Part shown: positions 14,381-23,352 of the stretch, piece after piece
Position numbering within the stretch: position 1 is the first letter of the stretch
Layout: every line of letters starts with the position of its first letter
From: Pararhodonellum marinum
Lineage (GTDB): Bacteria; Bacteroidota; Bacteroidia; Cytophagales; Cyclobacteriaceae
Assembly: GCF_015354735.1 (NCBI RefSeq)
Contig: NZ_JACEFJ010000021.1
Span: forward strand, 1 to 32,059
Direction: 5' to 3'
Length of the DNA: 32,059 bases
Notes under the pieces: model-generated
The model's input: only the letters and a program-made list of their open reading frames with translations
Databases searched by the model: none
Told to the model about the DNA's origin: nothing
Made by a program: the position numbers and the translations under genes

Positions 14381-15160
14381 TTACTTGTACTTTACCTTTT
14401 GTAAAAAATGATAAAGTTTACTTCTGAGCTTTTTAAGCAATGTTTTTCTTTTGTATTTAACCTCCTGCTTGAATTTATATTGAAAGTAAATTCTTAATAA
14501 TTCACTTTCATTTAAGCCTCTTTTATGTGCATAATGCTCAATCAGAAAAATCATATCCTGATTTGGCAAACCGAGTCTAATTAGGCTTTTTACTCCCCTT
14601 TTGAGCGTGATTCTTTTTATTTTCACTCTGTTGTTGTCAACCAAAGAAAATTGGTAGGTACCATTCACTTTCTTGAAAAGAATATTACTCAATGAAAAAT
14701 CCAGGTGATAGATCTCTTTCTGATGTAAGTCAACGATGAAATTTCCCAAGTCAAAAAGCGCTTTGCTTTTTTCCTTACCGTCTAGTTCTTGAAAATATTC
14801 AAGTGTTTGAAAATCGGAATATTCACAAATGAAATACCCCGATTTAAAAAGCCAGTTACTGTAGCAATCCAAATAAGCTATGGGCCGGGGAGTATTTACA
14901 CCTTGTGAAAGAAAAAAGGATGCATTAGTGAAAGCTCTTTTGCCTTTGCTTTCACGGAAAAATCTGTAGATAAATCTATTAGCCATATAAATTTTCTCAT
15001 AGGACTTGATCACTATTTTCTGACCAGCAATGGTTTGTAACTTGAGTGTGTTTCTCTTTTTAAAAATCAATCCATCCATGCTATTAAAAACAGAGGGAAG
15101 TCCATTCAGGAAAGCTTCTAAGAACATAAAATGCTCATTGATTTGCACTACCTGTTTCAT
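14381..15160 (-). CDS. lipopolysaccharide kinase (Kdo/WaaP, InaA family) protein
   Basis: A 259-residue protein kinase-like fold. The ATP-binding Lys is probably K52 (VIKSY). The catalytic loop is HLDFSLSN (152-159) with D154 and N159, and the metal-binding Asp is D175 in LVDNNRVK. This pattern is that of bacterial LPS heptose/Kdo kinases. Likely role: phosphorylation of a core sugar of LPS on the cytoplasmic side. The very basic C-terminus (KYKRKTLLKKLRSKLYHFL) fits membrane contact. It precedes the Omp85-like gene on the same strand, giving an envelope-related pair. No clear promoter was seen. Confidence 0.82.
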   Translation of the reverse strand: MKQVVQINEHFMFLEAFLNGLPSVFNSMDGLIFKKRNTLKLQTIAGQKIVIKSYEKIYMANRFIYRFFRESKGKRAFTNASFFLSQGVNTPRPIAYLDCYSNWLFKSGYFICEYSDFQTLEYFQELDGKEKSKALFDLGNFIVDLHQKEIYHLDFSLSNILFKKVNGTYQFSLVDNNRVKIKRITLKRGVKSLIRLGLPNQDMIFLIEHYAHKRGLNESELLRIYFQYKFKQEVKYKRKTLLKKLRSKLYHFLQKVKYK

Positions 15161-15292
15161 CCTATTTAATTGCTATGCTGTTTGAATTTATATTGAGCTG
15201 ACGGGGAATTTTAAAAATGGAGAGAACTGGATAACAGTTATTATCATCAACCCTGACAAATACCGGAATCCAGAACCCTCCTGAAAAAATCA

Positions 15293-15565
15293 TCATCGGG
15301 CGATTAGCAACTCGATGATCTGCACTGGCGCTTTAATTCGATAAGCATCCTCATCTTTCATTAAATTCATTGTTACGAGCTCCAGCTCATAGATCAGACC
15401 CAATACATAAACCTGATCCATTTTGTGGACCTCGTATAGGTCATCAAACTTCCTTTTCCCAGTCAGGTTTATCCCATATTGATGGAATACATGAGCAATT
15501 TTTTTAAGTTTCTTAAATTTCTCCATAGTGTTCGATTCAATGTATTCGATTTTATGCTTCATCAT
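15293..15565 (-). CDS. small hypothetical protein
   Basis: A 90-codon ORF (or 77 codons from an internal ATG at 15526). I do not recognise a family. It is charged and mostly helical looking (KFKKLKKIAHVFHQYGINL), then LYEVHKMDQVYVLGLIYELEL, and has no signal peptide or TM segment. It lies 60 bp downstream of the RND pump on the same strand, separated by a GC-rich hairpin, so it may be a weakly expressed distal gene of the efflux operon or a separate unit. Codon use looks like that of its neighbours and no better ORF occupies the interval. Confidence 0.5.
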   Translation of the reverse strand: MMKHKIEYIESNTMEKFKKLKKIAHVFHQYGINLTGKRKFDDLYEVHKMDQVYVLGLIYELELVTMNLMKDEDAYRIKAPVQIIELLIAR

Positions 15566-15579
15566 TTAAAATTTTGTGC

Positions 15580-15623
15580 CCTGGTACCGGGAGGTCCGGA
15601 AAACTCTCCCGGCATTACCCAGG
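15580..15623 (-). terminator. GC-rich extended hairpin after the RND pump gene
   Basis: Inner stem CCGGGAG (15587-15593)/CTCCCGG (15606-15612) and outer stem CCTGG (15580-15584)/CCAGG (15619-15623), starting 3 nt after the pump stop codon. On the minus strand it is followed by GCACAAAATTTTAAATG, not a clean U-tract, so it may attenuate or stabilise the mRNA end rather than fully terminate. Confidence 0.55.
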
Positions 15624-15625
15624 AA

Positions 15626-18600
15626 CTATACATAGGCAGCGGCCTCTGATTCAAATTCCTCCACCGAGGTTTCTTCAATCAGGATTTCTTTCTTTTTGTC
15701 CTTGCCAAGTTTTTGCATTATTCTATCAAAAATGTAATAGATCAAAGGCACCACGATAAGTGTCAGAAACATAGAAGAAATCAAGCCTCCAATGATTACC
15801 CAAGCAAGCCCGTTTTTCCATTCAGCACCTGCCCCACCGGCCAAAGCAATCGGCAGCATTCCAAACACCATGGCCAGCGTAGTCATCAAAATTGGTCTAA
15901 AGCGTATTGTAACTGCATTTTCTAAAGCCTTTTTTACAGACACACCGACAGCTTTAAGTTGATTGGTAAAGTCCACTAACAAAATGGCATTTTTGGCTAC
16001 GAGTCCCATCAGCATGATCAGGCCCATAATGCTGAATATACTCAGTGTCCCTTTGGTGAGTGCGAGTGCAAGTAAAGCCCCTATAATGGCCAATGGAAGT
16101 GAAAACATAACCACTAAGGGGTATATGTAAGAATCGTACAAAGCCACCATGATGAGGTAAATCAGAAGAATGGAAGCAAGAAGGGCAATTCCCAAACTCC
16201 CGAATCCCTCACTTTGGTTTTTCATGTCACCATCATAATTGATCTGTACCTGGTCAGGAAGATCTAAAAGTGCGATCTTAGACTGTAATTCATCGCCTAC
16301 AGTACCAGATGGAACACTGGCTACCTGAGATTGGATTTTTATAGACGAAATTCTATTCCTTCTTTCCAGTTTAGTCGGTCCCTCAGATTGAGAGATTTCC
16401 GCAAATTGATTCAACTTGATAAGTTGACCCTTATTATTGGCGAAGGTTATGTTCTCAACATCAGAAATGGATTTTCTGTCAAACTCATTTAACTTAACCA
16501 TGATATCATATTCAAATGCTCCATCTCTAAATTTGGAATCATCATTGCCATTAAATGCCACCTGAAGTGTGCCTCCCACTGCATCCAATGAAAGTCCCAG
16601 CTCATTCAAGAGTATTCGGTCTACATTCACCTGAATTTCAGGATTGCCGTCTTCCAGAGAACTTTCTATTTTTCTTACCCCTTCTATTTCCGATAGAGTA
16701 GCCAAGACCATTTCGGCCGCTTTGTATAGATTATCCTGGTCAGGACTTGAAACAATTATCTGTATAGGAGCATCATTTGCAGTTCCTAAAATGGATATTG
16801 GAATTGCTGTATATTCAGCACCGATGATGTTTTCTCCCAAATACCGCTCTATATTTCTAGCGATTTCGGGTCCTGTTAAATCCCGTGATTTTTTAGGTAA
16901 TAATTTTACTGAAACCTCTGAGGTGTAGGGCACAGACTGAGACCCTGAAAAACTCCCGCTTGAAATTCCGACCGTAGTAAAAATTTCAGTTACTTCAGGC
17001 AAAGAGGATAAGTATTCCTCAATTTCCAATGTTTTAAAATTGGTCTGCTCTAAAGTAGCGTCTTTTGGAAGTTCTAATCTCAAAATAAATTCTCCTCTAT
17101 CCCCTTCATTGATAAATTCACTCCTAACAAAGCCTTGAGTTACCAAGATCAATGAAGCAATGAATAGTAGCAATGTGGCTGATAGGACAACGATTTTTTG
17201 ACCAAAGCCCCATCTTAAAATATCTACTATCCATTCCACAAAGGCATCTAAACCTTTTTCAAAACCGATTATAATTTTCCCGAAAAAGGAATTGTTTTTT
17301 AGGTGTTCTAATTTTGAAAAACGGGAAGTCAAAAGAGGTATTAATGTAAATGCTACCAGCAAGCTGATCAAAGTGGCGGTGGCAACTGTAATACTGAACT
17401 GTGTCAGAATGCCAGATATTAGTCCACCAGTTAAAGCCAATGGAACAAACACCACCACAATTACCAGTGTGATGGAAACCACTGTTGCTCCGATTTCACG
17501 GATTCCGTCGTAAGAAGCCTGAGCAATGGATTTGCCCATTTCAAGATGCCGATAGATATTTTCAATCACTACAATTGCATCATCCACCAGTATCCCTACC
17601 ACTAAAGAAAGTGCCAACAAACTCATCAGGTTGAGTGTGAATCCGGCTAGAAACATGACCGTGAAGGTGGCCACAATTGAAGCCGGTACAGCAATCATGA
17701 CTATCACAGCATTCCGAATACTGTGCAAAAAAAGAAGCATAATGATAGCAACCAGAACCACTGCGATTAAAAGATCCTTGATGACATCATTTGCAGCTTC
17801 CAAGGTAAACTCCGAACTGTCTTGGGAGATTTGGAATTTCAATTCCTGAGCTTGATACACTTCTTCAAGTGCATGTAAATTTGATTGGACCTTATGCGCA
17901 ACATCCACTGCATTGGCATCGGATTGCTTCTGTATCGTCAGACCGATGGCATTATTTCCATTTAAGCGGGTGATAATACTTGCCTCTTTAAAGTCATCCT
18001 GAACCTCTCCTACATCTTTAATTCTGATAGGGGATTGATCCGGAAGATAGCTGACAACCAAGTCCTCCATTTCTTTCAGAGAAGAAAACTTGCCCGCAAG
18101 TCTGATCAGAATCTGACCTTCTTCATTTTTGATTCTTCCAGTAGGGAAATCAAGATTGGAACTATTGATGGCTTGTACTACCTGTAAAGAAGATATCTTA
18201 TATGCTTCAAGTTTGTTTCTGTCAAGGTTGATTTTGATTTCCCTTTCAGTTCCTCCAAGCATATTTACCTGGGCCACTCCTTCCAATTGTGCCAATGATG
18301 GTTGGATTCTATTCTTTACAAGGTCATAGAAATCGGCTGTAGCAAGATTCGAATACACAGCCATCTGCATGATTGGCAAATCTCCCAGATCAAATTTTGC
18401 CAGACTTGGAGGGTCAATGCTTTCAGGAAGATTACCAAGTATGGAGTTGATTTTACGCTGTGCATCTTGAATGGACAGATCAACATCAGTACCATCTGCC
18501 AACTCAATGGTGATAATAGACACACTTTCAAGTGATGTAGATTGTATAGATGCAATACCCTCCAGAGATGCTACGGCGTCCTCCAGTTCTTTTGTAAGGG

Positions 18601-18784
18601 AATTCTCCACCTCTTCAGGTGAGGCCCCTGGGTAAAATGTGGTAATTGTGACAATATTGGGGCTGAACTTGGGTAATAGTTCATAGGATAACTGCGAGTA
18701 GGAAAATATTCCCAATAGCGTCAGAACCGTAAAAAGCACCACCACCATGGATGATCTTTTTATAGAGATTTTGGTGATTTGCAT
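15626..18784 (-). CDS. RND family efflux transporter permease (HAE-1/AcrB-like)
   Basis: A 1052-residue proton-driven pump of the inner membrane with the full RND plan: TM1 (SSMVVVLFTVLTLLGIFSY), periplasmic porter domain, TM2-6, second periplasmic domain, TM7-12. The TM4 proton-relay pair D401-D402 is in VVGILVDDAIVVIENI and the TM10 Lys in GLVAKNAILLVDF. Two-fold pseudo-repeats are visible. It exports drugs, detergents or metabolites together with the adaptor (18786-19838) and TolC protein (19856-21229). Its start lies 1 nt after the adaptor stop, so translation is coupled. The acidic tail (EEFESEAAAYV) is normal for the group. Substrate not readable. Confidence 0.95.
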   Translation of the reverse strand: MQITKISIKRSSMVVVLFTVLTLLGIFSYSQLSYELLPKFSPNIVTITTFYPGASPEEVENSLTKELEDAVASLEGIASIQSTSLESVSIITIELADGTDVDLSIQDAQRKINSILGNLPESIDPPSLAKFDLGDLPIMQMAVYSNLATADFYDLVKNRIQPSLAQLEGVAQVNMLGGTEREIKINLDRNKLEAYKISSLQVVQAINSSNLDFPTGRIKNEEGQILIRLAGKFSSLKEMEDLVVSYLPDQSPIRIKDVGEVQDDFKEASIITRLNGNNAIGLTIQKQSDANAVDVAHKVQSNLHALEEVYQAQELKFQISQDSSEFTLEAANDVIKDLLIAVVLVAIIMLLFLHSIRNAVIVMIAVPASIVATFTVMFLAGFTLNLMSLLALSLVVGILVDDAIVVIENIYRHLEMGKSIAQASYDGIREIGATVVSITLVIVVVFVPLALTGGLISGILTQFSITVATATLISLLVAFTLIPLLTSRFSKLEHLKNNSFFGKIIIGFEKGLDAFVEWIVDILRWGFGQKIVVLSATLLLFIASLILVTQGFVRSEFINEGDRGEFILRLELPKDATLEQTNFKTLEIEEYLSSLPEVTEIFTTVGISSGSFSGSQSVPYTSEVSVKLLPKKSRDLTGPEIARNIERYLGENIIGAEYTAIPISILGTANDAPIQIIVSSPDQDNLYKAAEMVLATLSEIEGVRKIESSLEDGNPEIQVNVDRILLNELGLSLDAVGGTLQVAFNGNDDSKFRDGAFEYDIMVKLNEFDRKSISDVENITFANNKGQLIKLNQFAEISQSEGPTKLERRNRISSIKIQSQVASVPSGTVGDELQSKIALLDLPDQVQINYDGDMKNQSEGFGSLGIALLASILLIYLIMVALYDSYIYPLVVMFSLPLAIIGALLALALTKGTLSIFSIMGLIMLMGLVAKNAILLVDFTNQLKAVGVSVKKALENAVTIRFRPILMTTLAMVFGMLPIALAGGAGAEWKNGLAWVIIGGLISSMFLTLIVVPLIYYIFDRIMQKLGKDKKKEILIEETSVEEFESEAAAYV

Positions 18785-18785
18785 C

Positions 18786-19838
18786 CTATTGTACCTTTAC
18801 TTTAATACCTTCTTTGACATTGATCAATCCGGAAGCAATAATTTCTTCTCCCTCACTAAGACCATCCATTACTTCTACCAAAGAAGCGTCAATGGGTCTT
18901 GCTTTTATAGGTTTGTATACTGCTGCATCATCGTTGATGACAAATACACCTGGATCCTTAAGGCCACCAGAAATGGACTTTCTGTTGATTACTATTGAAG
19001 GGTATGGACTTTTGGATGAGAATTTAGCAGTGCCGAACATCCCAGGCTTGATTATCTCTAAGTCCTCCCCTTTCATTATCAGGTTGACCTCATATTTGAA
19101 AGAACCATCTGCCTTGTCTGAAATAAAGTTGACAGTTCCTTCAAACTTCTTGTTAGGTATGGCATTCACATTCACAGGAATGACATCTCCCAAATTGGCT
19201 GTTGCTATTTCATTTTCTGAAAGAAATACTTTAAGTTTCATAGGGTACTTATTAATAATATGGGCAAGGGGCATTCCTGGATTTACCAAAACACCGGTTT
19301 CATAAAAATCCTCATTGATATAGCCTGAAATAGGTGCTTTGACTTGGGTATCATCTAATCTCTTGCGAATAGCCATAAGTTGGGCTTCAGATATTCCAAG
19401 GTCTCTTTCACTTTCTTCAAATTGTTTTTTCGTGATGGCGTCTGATTCTGAGAGATTGGTGAAACGTTGTAGGTCTTTGGCAAATCTCTCATGGTTCAAT
19501 TGGGCAATGGTCAATTCGGATTGGATCAATCTGTCATCAATTTGTAAGATCAAATCACCTTTTTTGACATAATCTCCCTTCTTCTTGAAAACCCTCACTA
19601 TCACACCATTGGTCTCAGACATTAAGGTAATTTCCTGTTGCGCTTCAAAGACTCCATTGGAATCAAAACTTCTATCCAAAGAAATCATTTGCGCTTTTTC
19701 AACAGTTACGGGAACAGATGTTGCTGTTTTCATAGCAGAAGCCATGTTTTCAGCCATTTCAACCTTATTGTGGTATAGCCTAAAGGCCATAAATCCAACT
19801 CCTGAGATGACTAATAGAAGTATAATGATTTTTTTCAT
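18786..19838 (-). CDS. RND efflux periplasmic adaptor subunit (membrane fusion protein)
   Basis: A 350-residue adaptor linking the RND pump to the outer-membrane channel. An N-terminal membrane anchor/signal (IIILLLVISGVGFMAF) is followed by the split lipoyl (barrel-sandwich) domain: GVFEAQQEITLMSETNGVIV with KKGDYVKKGDLILQIDD, then on the other side VKAPISGYINEDF. An alpha-hairpin lies between (about 110-165), and beta-barrel and membrane-proximal domains follow, ending LINVKEGIKVKVQ. The hairpin is short. There is no lipobox Cys, so it is probably anchored by the uncleaved N-terminal helix. Middle gene of the tripartite operon, 17 bp after the TolC gene. Confidence 0.93.
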   Translation of the reverse strand: MKKIIILLLVISGVGFMAFRLYHNKVEMAENMASAMKTATSVPVTVEKAQMISLDRSFDSNGVFEAQQEITLMSETNGVIVRVFKKKGDYVKKGDLILQIDDRLIQSELTIAQLNHERFAKDLQRFTNLSESDAITKKQFEESERDLGISEAQLMAIRKRLDDTQVKAPISGYINEDFYETGVLVNPGMPLAHIINKYPMKLKVFLSENEIATANLGDVIPVNVNAIPNKKFEGTVNFISDKADGSFKYEVNLIMKGEDLEIIKPGMFGTAKFSSKSPYPSIVINRKSISGGLKDPGVFVINDDAAVYKPIKARPIDASLVEVMDGLSEGEEIIASGLINVKEGIKVKVQ

Positions 19839-19855
19839 TTTGATTTAATTGTAGT

Positions 19856-21229
19856 TTAAAGTGAAATTGATTTGATCCGACCGGTAGATTTGAGGATTTC
19901 AATCTGAGCGATCTGTATTTGAATGAGTTGGTTGTTATAGCTATTTTGTGCTTGCCTAAGGAAAGACTCAGCTTCCAATAAGTCGGTCAAAGGGCTTAGG
20001 CCTTCTGTATAGAGTAGCTTGGTTTCTTCCAGTATTTCACTGGAAAGCGTCAGATTTTCTTCCAATGCTTTCAATGTTCTAATGGAGTTGAAATATTTTT
20101 TAGTGGAATTAGAATATTCCATTTCTGCGGCATCGATCGCCATTTTTCTGTCTTCTTGGTATTGACTCATCCGGACTTTTGATTGAGCAGCTTTTGATTT
20201 GGTGACCAACCCGTCAAAAATGGGCACCTCTAACCTTAACCCCACCATAAAGCCCTGATACCAGACTTTGCTTTGACTTAAAAAATCAAACTCAGTGGAG
20301 AATGCATTCCTGTTCAAGTCTCCAAAAGCAACCAAAGAAGGGTGATTGACTGCTTTTATACTTTTCCTTTCAAATTCCAAAAGTGTTTTTTGGATATTTA
20401 GAACCTGGATGTCCTTTCTCATATCCGGATCAAAATCCAGCAATTCAAAAGAGTCAATGATCTGTTCTGAATATGCCGTGGCTAAGTCAAGATTAAGTGG
20501 AGTTTGGATAGGAACACCCATGATCAATTTCAGGTAACTCAGCCTTTGAAATATTTCTATTTCCAGATTTTCCAAATCACTTCCAATTGAGGAAAGGTTG
20601 ACCTTTATCCGGTTCAAATCCACTTTTCTGATCATATCATTTGAATATTGGGCACGAAGGATTTTCTCAAGTCCGGTCAAATAATCAATATTAGCTAGAA
20701 GGTTTTCTTTTTGGAGTTCTATCTGGGTGGCTCCCAGATAATTCATGGCAATGTCATAGATCACTTCTTCTTCGGTCTGAGCAGACATCACCCGATAAAA
20801 TTCTTCTGAAGTCTTTGCAGCTTTTAATCCAATGATAAAGGAACTATTAAATAAAAGCTGATTAATCTGCACTCCTCCTCTTAGGGTATGGGGTACCCCT
20901 AATGCAATAACATCTATACTTCCAGGTTCTCCAGGCCCAAAAAGCCCTCCGGGTACGGCTTGGGGAAATACATCAATAAAGTGATTGTAATCCCCATAAG
21001 CGTTTAATTGAGGTAGACCGGCACCTCGAACTTCATTTCTCCGAAATCCCGCTGAAGTTTCATCCAAGTATGCCTTTTTTAGCATCCTGCTGTTTTCCAA
21101 TCCCAATCGAATGGCCGTCTTTAGATTCACTGGATCAGATGCTTCCGTGACAGTGGTTTGACCAAAGACAGATACATTGGAAAATAAAAGGCAAATCACA
21201 AGTACTATTTGTTTTTCCATAATTGTCAA
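19856..21229 (-). CDS. TolC family outer membrane efflux channel
   Basis: A 457-residue protein with a signal peptide (IVLVICLLFSNVSVFGQ); the start may be the ATG at 21220 (M4) rather than 21229. The OEP repeats are visible: LKTAIRLGLENSRMLKKAYLD near the N-terminus and, in the second half, long coiled-coil helices with LEENLTLSSEILEETKLLYTEGLSPLTDLLEAE, the classic second-repeat motif, followed by AQNSYNNQLIQIQIAQIEIL. The barrel segment AFGDLNRNAF and the periplasmic helices are intact. First structural gene of the efflux operon, 61 bp downstream of the MarR/GbsR gene. Confidence 0.93.
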   Translation of the reverse strand: MTIMEKQIVLVICLLFSNVSVFGQTTVTEASDPVNLKTAIRLGLENSRMLKKAYLDETSAGFRRNEVRGAGLPQLNAYGDYNHFIDVFPQAVPGGLFGPGEPGSIDVIALGVPHTLRGGVQINQLLFNSSFIIGLKAAKTSEEFYRVMSAQTEEEVIYDIAMNYLGATQIELQKENLLANIDYLTGLEKILRAQYSNDMIRKVDLNRIKVNLSSIGSDLENLEIEIFQRLSYLKLIMGVPIQTPLNLDLATAYSEQIIDSFELLDFDPDMRKDIQVLNIQKTLLEFERKSIKAVNHPSLVAFGDLNRNAFSTEFDFLSQSKVWYQGFMVGLRLEVPIFDGLVTKSKAAQSKVRMSQYQEDRKMAIDAAEMEYSNSTKKYFNSIRTLKALEENLTLSSEILEETKLLYTEGLSPLTDLLEAESFLRQAQNSYNNQLIQIQIAQIEILKSTGRIKSISL

Positions 21230-21290
21230 TACTGTTTATTATATTTATTTCTATTTGTTCTGTAAAAAAAGAACTAAATGGTTAAATTTT

Positions 21291-21758
21291 TTAAGACTTA
21301 CTTTTTTGAAATTCTTTGAATAGTTTTGGTATCTGTCTTTTAAAGAACTCCGTAAACTGACATAAATTTTTAAGGTAATTGTTGAAGTCCGGTTTTCTAT
21401 TGCTTCGTAAAGCAAGCGCCTCTTGAACAAACACTCCAACCCTTGCAATTTCTTCCAATTCTTTTTCTATATCATTTTCCCAGTTACCCATATTGAGATA
21501 AAAATACCTTTTACGCTCCCCGGGTTTGGTCCTATACGCTACTTTATTTTGGATTTGCATCACATTTAGCGCAGTGCTCACTGCACTTTTGCTGACGTTC
21601 AGATGCTCAATGATGTCTTCAAAAGTAGCCTCAGCATCATCAAGAATAAGCAATAGTCCCAAGATCCTTCCCATTAATGGTTGCATACCCTGCTGTTCAT
21701 GGTAAACACCAATTCTTTCAATTAGATCTTTTTGGCTTTCGCTTAATGATGAAGACAT
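21291..21758 (-). CDS. GbsR/MarR family transcriptional regulator
   Basis: A 155-residue winged-helix regulator of the GbsR-like MarR group: IGVYHEQQGMQPLMGRILGLL, the HTH in ATFEDIIEHLNVSKSAVSTALNVM and the wing YRTKPGERKRYFYLN, then a C-terminal dimerisation helix with aromatic and basic residues. It is the first gene of the efflux operon and very likely its local repressor. A dyad in its upstream region (21810-21827) is a reasonable binding site. The inducer is unknown, probably a pump substrate. Confidence 0.9.
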   Translation of the reverse strand: MSSSLSESQKDLIERIGVYHEQQGMQPLMGRILGLLLILDDAEATFEDIIEHLNVSKSAVSTALNVMQIQNKVAYRTKPGERKRYFYLNMGNWENDIEKELEEIARVGVFVQEALALRSNRKPDFNNYLKNLCQFTEFFKRQIPKLFKEFQKSKS

Positions 21759-21809
21759 TCAGTAGTTATTTTGGTTTCTTAACGCTACAATATTAGTAAG
21801 GTTTTGTTT

Positions 21810-21827
21810 GTTCACCAAAAAATGAAC
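21810..21827. promoter_or_regulatory. candidate operator of the MarR/GbsR-type repressor
   Basis: Inverted repeat GTTCA-N8-TGAAC, extended by TTTG on one side and CAAA on the other, 52 bp upstream of the regulator start. On the minus strand a near -7 element (AATATTTG, one mismatch to TAnnTTTG) overlaps its upstream edge, so binding would block transcription. Confidence 0.5.
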
Positions 21828-21931
21828 CAAATATTTTACATTATATTTTTTTGTTTTCTCAAATTTATAATGGCTCAATGTAAATTAATAATCTTTAGGA
21901 ATATAAATACTTGATTTTCATAGTATTACAA

Positions 21932-22816
21932 TTAATCTAAAATTAAGACTGATTCACCTAGACCAGCCATCTGAATACTTAATTTTTTCAACTTTTTTCT
22001 ATTTTCTCGATTATTTGAGAATGAGTTGGTGGCAACAGGTTTTTTACCCCCTTTAAAATACTTCCCTGTAATTTTTGAAAGTCCATGATCCGTAGCAAGG
22101 TAAACGATTCTTTTGGAAGATTTTTCTGGCGTAATTGCTACAAATTTTTCAGAGAATTTTACAAAGAGGTAAAGAAAACCTTTGGAGGTATTTACTCCCA
22201 AATTCGTCTTTACTACCCCTGGATGCACTGCATTGACGGTCACATTTGTATGTTTCAATTCCTCAGCCAGGTCGTAGGTAGACATTACATCTGCGACTTT
22301 GGACTGAAGATATGCTTTAATTCCATTGTAGCTTTTTTCGCTATTAAGATCATCGAAATTAATCCTTGCAATAGGAGGAATTAGTGATGCCACATTTATA
22401 ATTCTTCCTTGCCTGGCATTCATTAATTCGTGAATCAATAATCTGGAAAGTAGAAAATGTGACAAATAATTCACGGCCAAGGTTTGTTCGATTCCTTCTT
22501 TTGTTTCTACCCTGTCACTTGATACAAGCCCGGCACAATTGATAAGCACATCCAAACTCTCAAATTTGTTTTGAAATTGCCTTGCAAGTTTTAGAATATC
22601 ACTCATAATGGATAGGTCTCCCAAAAGCAGGGTGATCCTGGCAGATGATTTAAGTTTTAAAATTTCCTTTTTGACCATTTCGCCTTTTCTTTCATTTCGG
22701 CAAACAAGGACCAATTCATTTTCGGTACCGGCTAAAGCCATTGCTGCCGCCTTTCCAACTCCGCTTGTGCCTCCTGTGATCAGGATTCTTTTTTTGTATT
22801 CCATTTTATTTTTCAT
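21932..22816 (-). CDS. SDR family oxidoreductase (retinol dehydrogenase-like)
   Basis: A 294-residue SDR with TGGTSGVG at 14-21, NCAG at 93-96, N116, S144, Y169 and K173 (YLQSK), all catalytic positions kept. The long C-terminal part (GLSKITGKYF, then basic Asn-rich sequence) and the spacing resemble retinol dehydrogenase/WW-domain oxidoreductase-type SDRs; the substrate is unknown, probably lipophilic. The start overlaps the stop of the SRPBCC gene by 4 nt (ATGA), so it is translationally coupled to it. The MarR/efflux operon lies downstream on the same strand; a 173-bp gap with its own operator separates them. Confidence 0.88.
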   Translation of the reverse strand: MKNKMEYKKRILITGGTSGVGKAAAMALAGTENELVLVCRNERKGEMVKKEILKLKSSARITLLLGDLSIMSDILKLARQFQNKFESLDVLINCAGLVSSDRVETKEGIEQTLAVNYLSHFLLSRLLIHELMNARQGRIINVASLIPPIARINFDDLNSEKSYNGIKAYLQSKVADVMSTYDLAEELKHTNVTVNAVHPGVVKTNLGVNTSKGFLYLFVKFSEKFVAITPEKSSKRIVYLATDHGLSKITGKYFKGGKKPVATNSFSNNRENRKKLKKLSIQMAGLGESVLILD

Positions 22817-23352
22817 TTTTCTAGGTTTTCTTTGACGATGGACAAGCCATTGTTGAGCAAGCCATGAATGTCTTTAAGGACAAAGGACTTGATGATAAAC
22901 CGGGCCATAAAGTTTTTGGGAATGACAGTGTATGTCCATACAATATGGGTCTGACCATCTTCCATAGGGGTAAATTCCCAATTGCCTTCTACTCTTTTGG
23001 CAAGAAACCTTAATTGAGAAGTGAAGTTTTCGATTTGATACGAAAATGACTCCCCTTGAACGACCGTAAGCAAGCTTTCTTTTGCAGTAGTTCCATCATC
23101 AAAATAGACTGTTCGGGTCAATCCTGGTGTAATCCATTTTTCTGTTTCATCTGTTTTGATTACTGCGGGAAATCTTTTGTACTTTTTGAAAATGGTACTC
23201 AAATCGATGGGAACTATATAGTTAAAGGCTGAATCAGCAGCTACATTCACCACAATTTCCGCTTTTGTAAGGGGCATGTTTTTTGTTTTTTGCGCACCTG
23301 CTTTCCCTGACAGTATTAGTGTAGTCATTAGCATAAGAATGTATTGAGTCAT
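22813..23352 (-). CDS. exported SRPBCC-fold protein
   Basis: I choose the ATG at 23350-23352 (179 aa) because it starts a signal peptide (ILMLMTTLILSGKAGAQ); the frame is open further upstream to 23454, but that part overlaps the opposite regulatory region and is not signal-like. The mature part has the START/polyketide-cyclase-like pattern: KAEIVVNVAADSAFNYIVPI, TRTVYFDDGTTAKESLL, GNWEFTPMEDGQTHIVWTY, then a long C-terminal helix. It probably binds a hydrophobic ligand in the periplasm; no catalytic residues can be named. First gene of a two-gene operon with the SDR, divergent from a Crp-type gene. Confidence 0.8.
   Translation of the reverse strand: MTQYILMLMTTLILSGKAGAQKTKNMPLTKAEIVVNVAADSAFNYIVPIDLSTIFKKYKRFPAVIKTDETEKWITPGLTRTVYFDDGTTAKESLLTVVQGESFSYQIENFTSQLRFLAKRVEGNWEFTPMEDGQTHIVWTYTVIPKNFMARFIIKSFVLKDIHGLLNNGLSIVKENLEK

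Noticed and set aside
18814-19305. 163-codon plus-strand ORF inside the adaptor gene region
   Set aside because: It is antisense to the efflux adaptor, whose family motifs are clear; the reverse frame is simply open because of codon composition.
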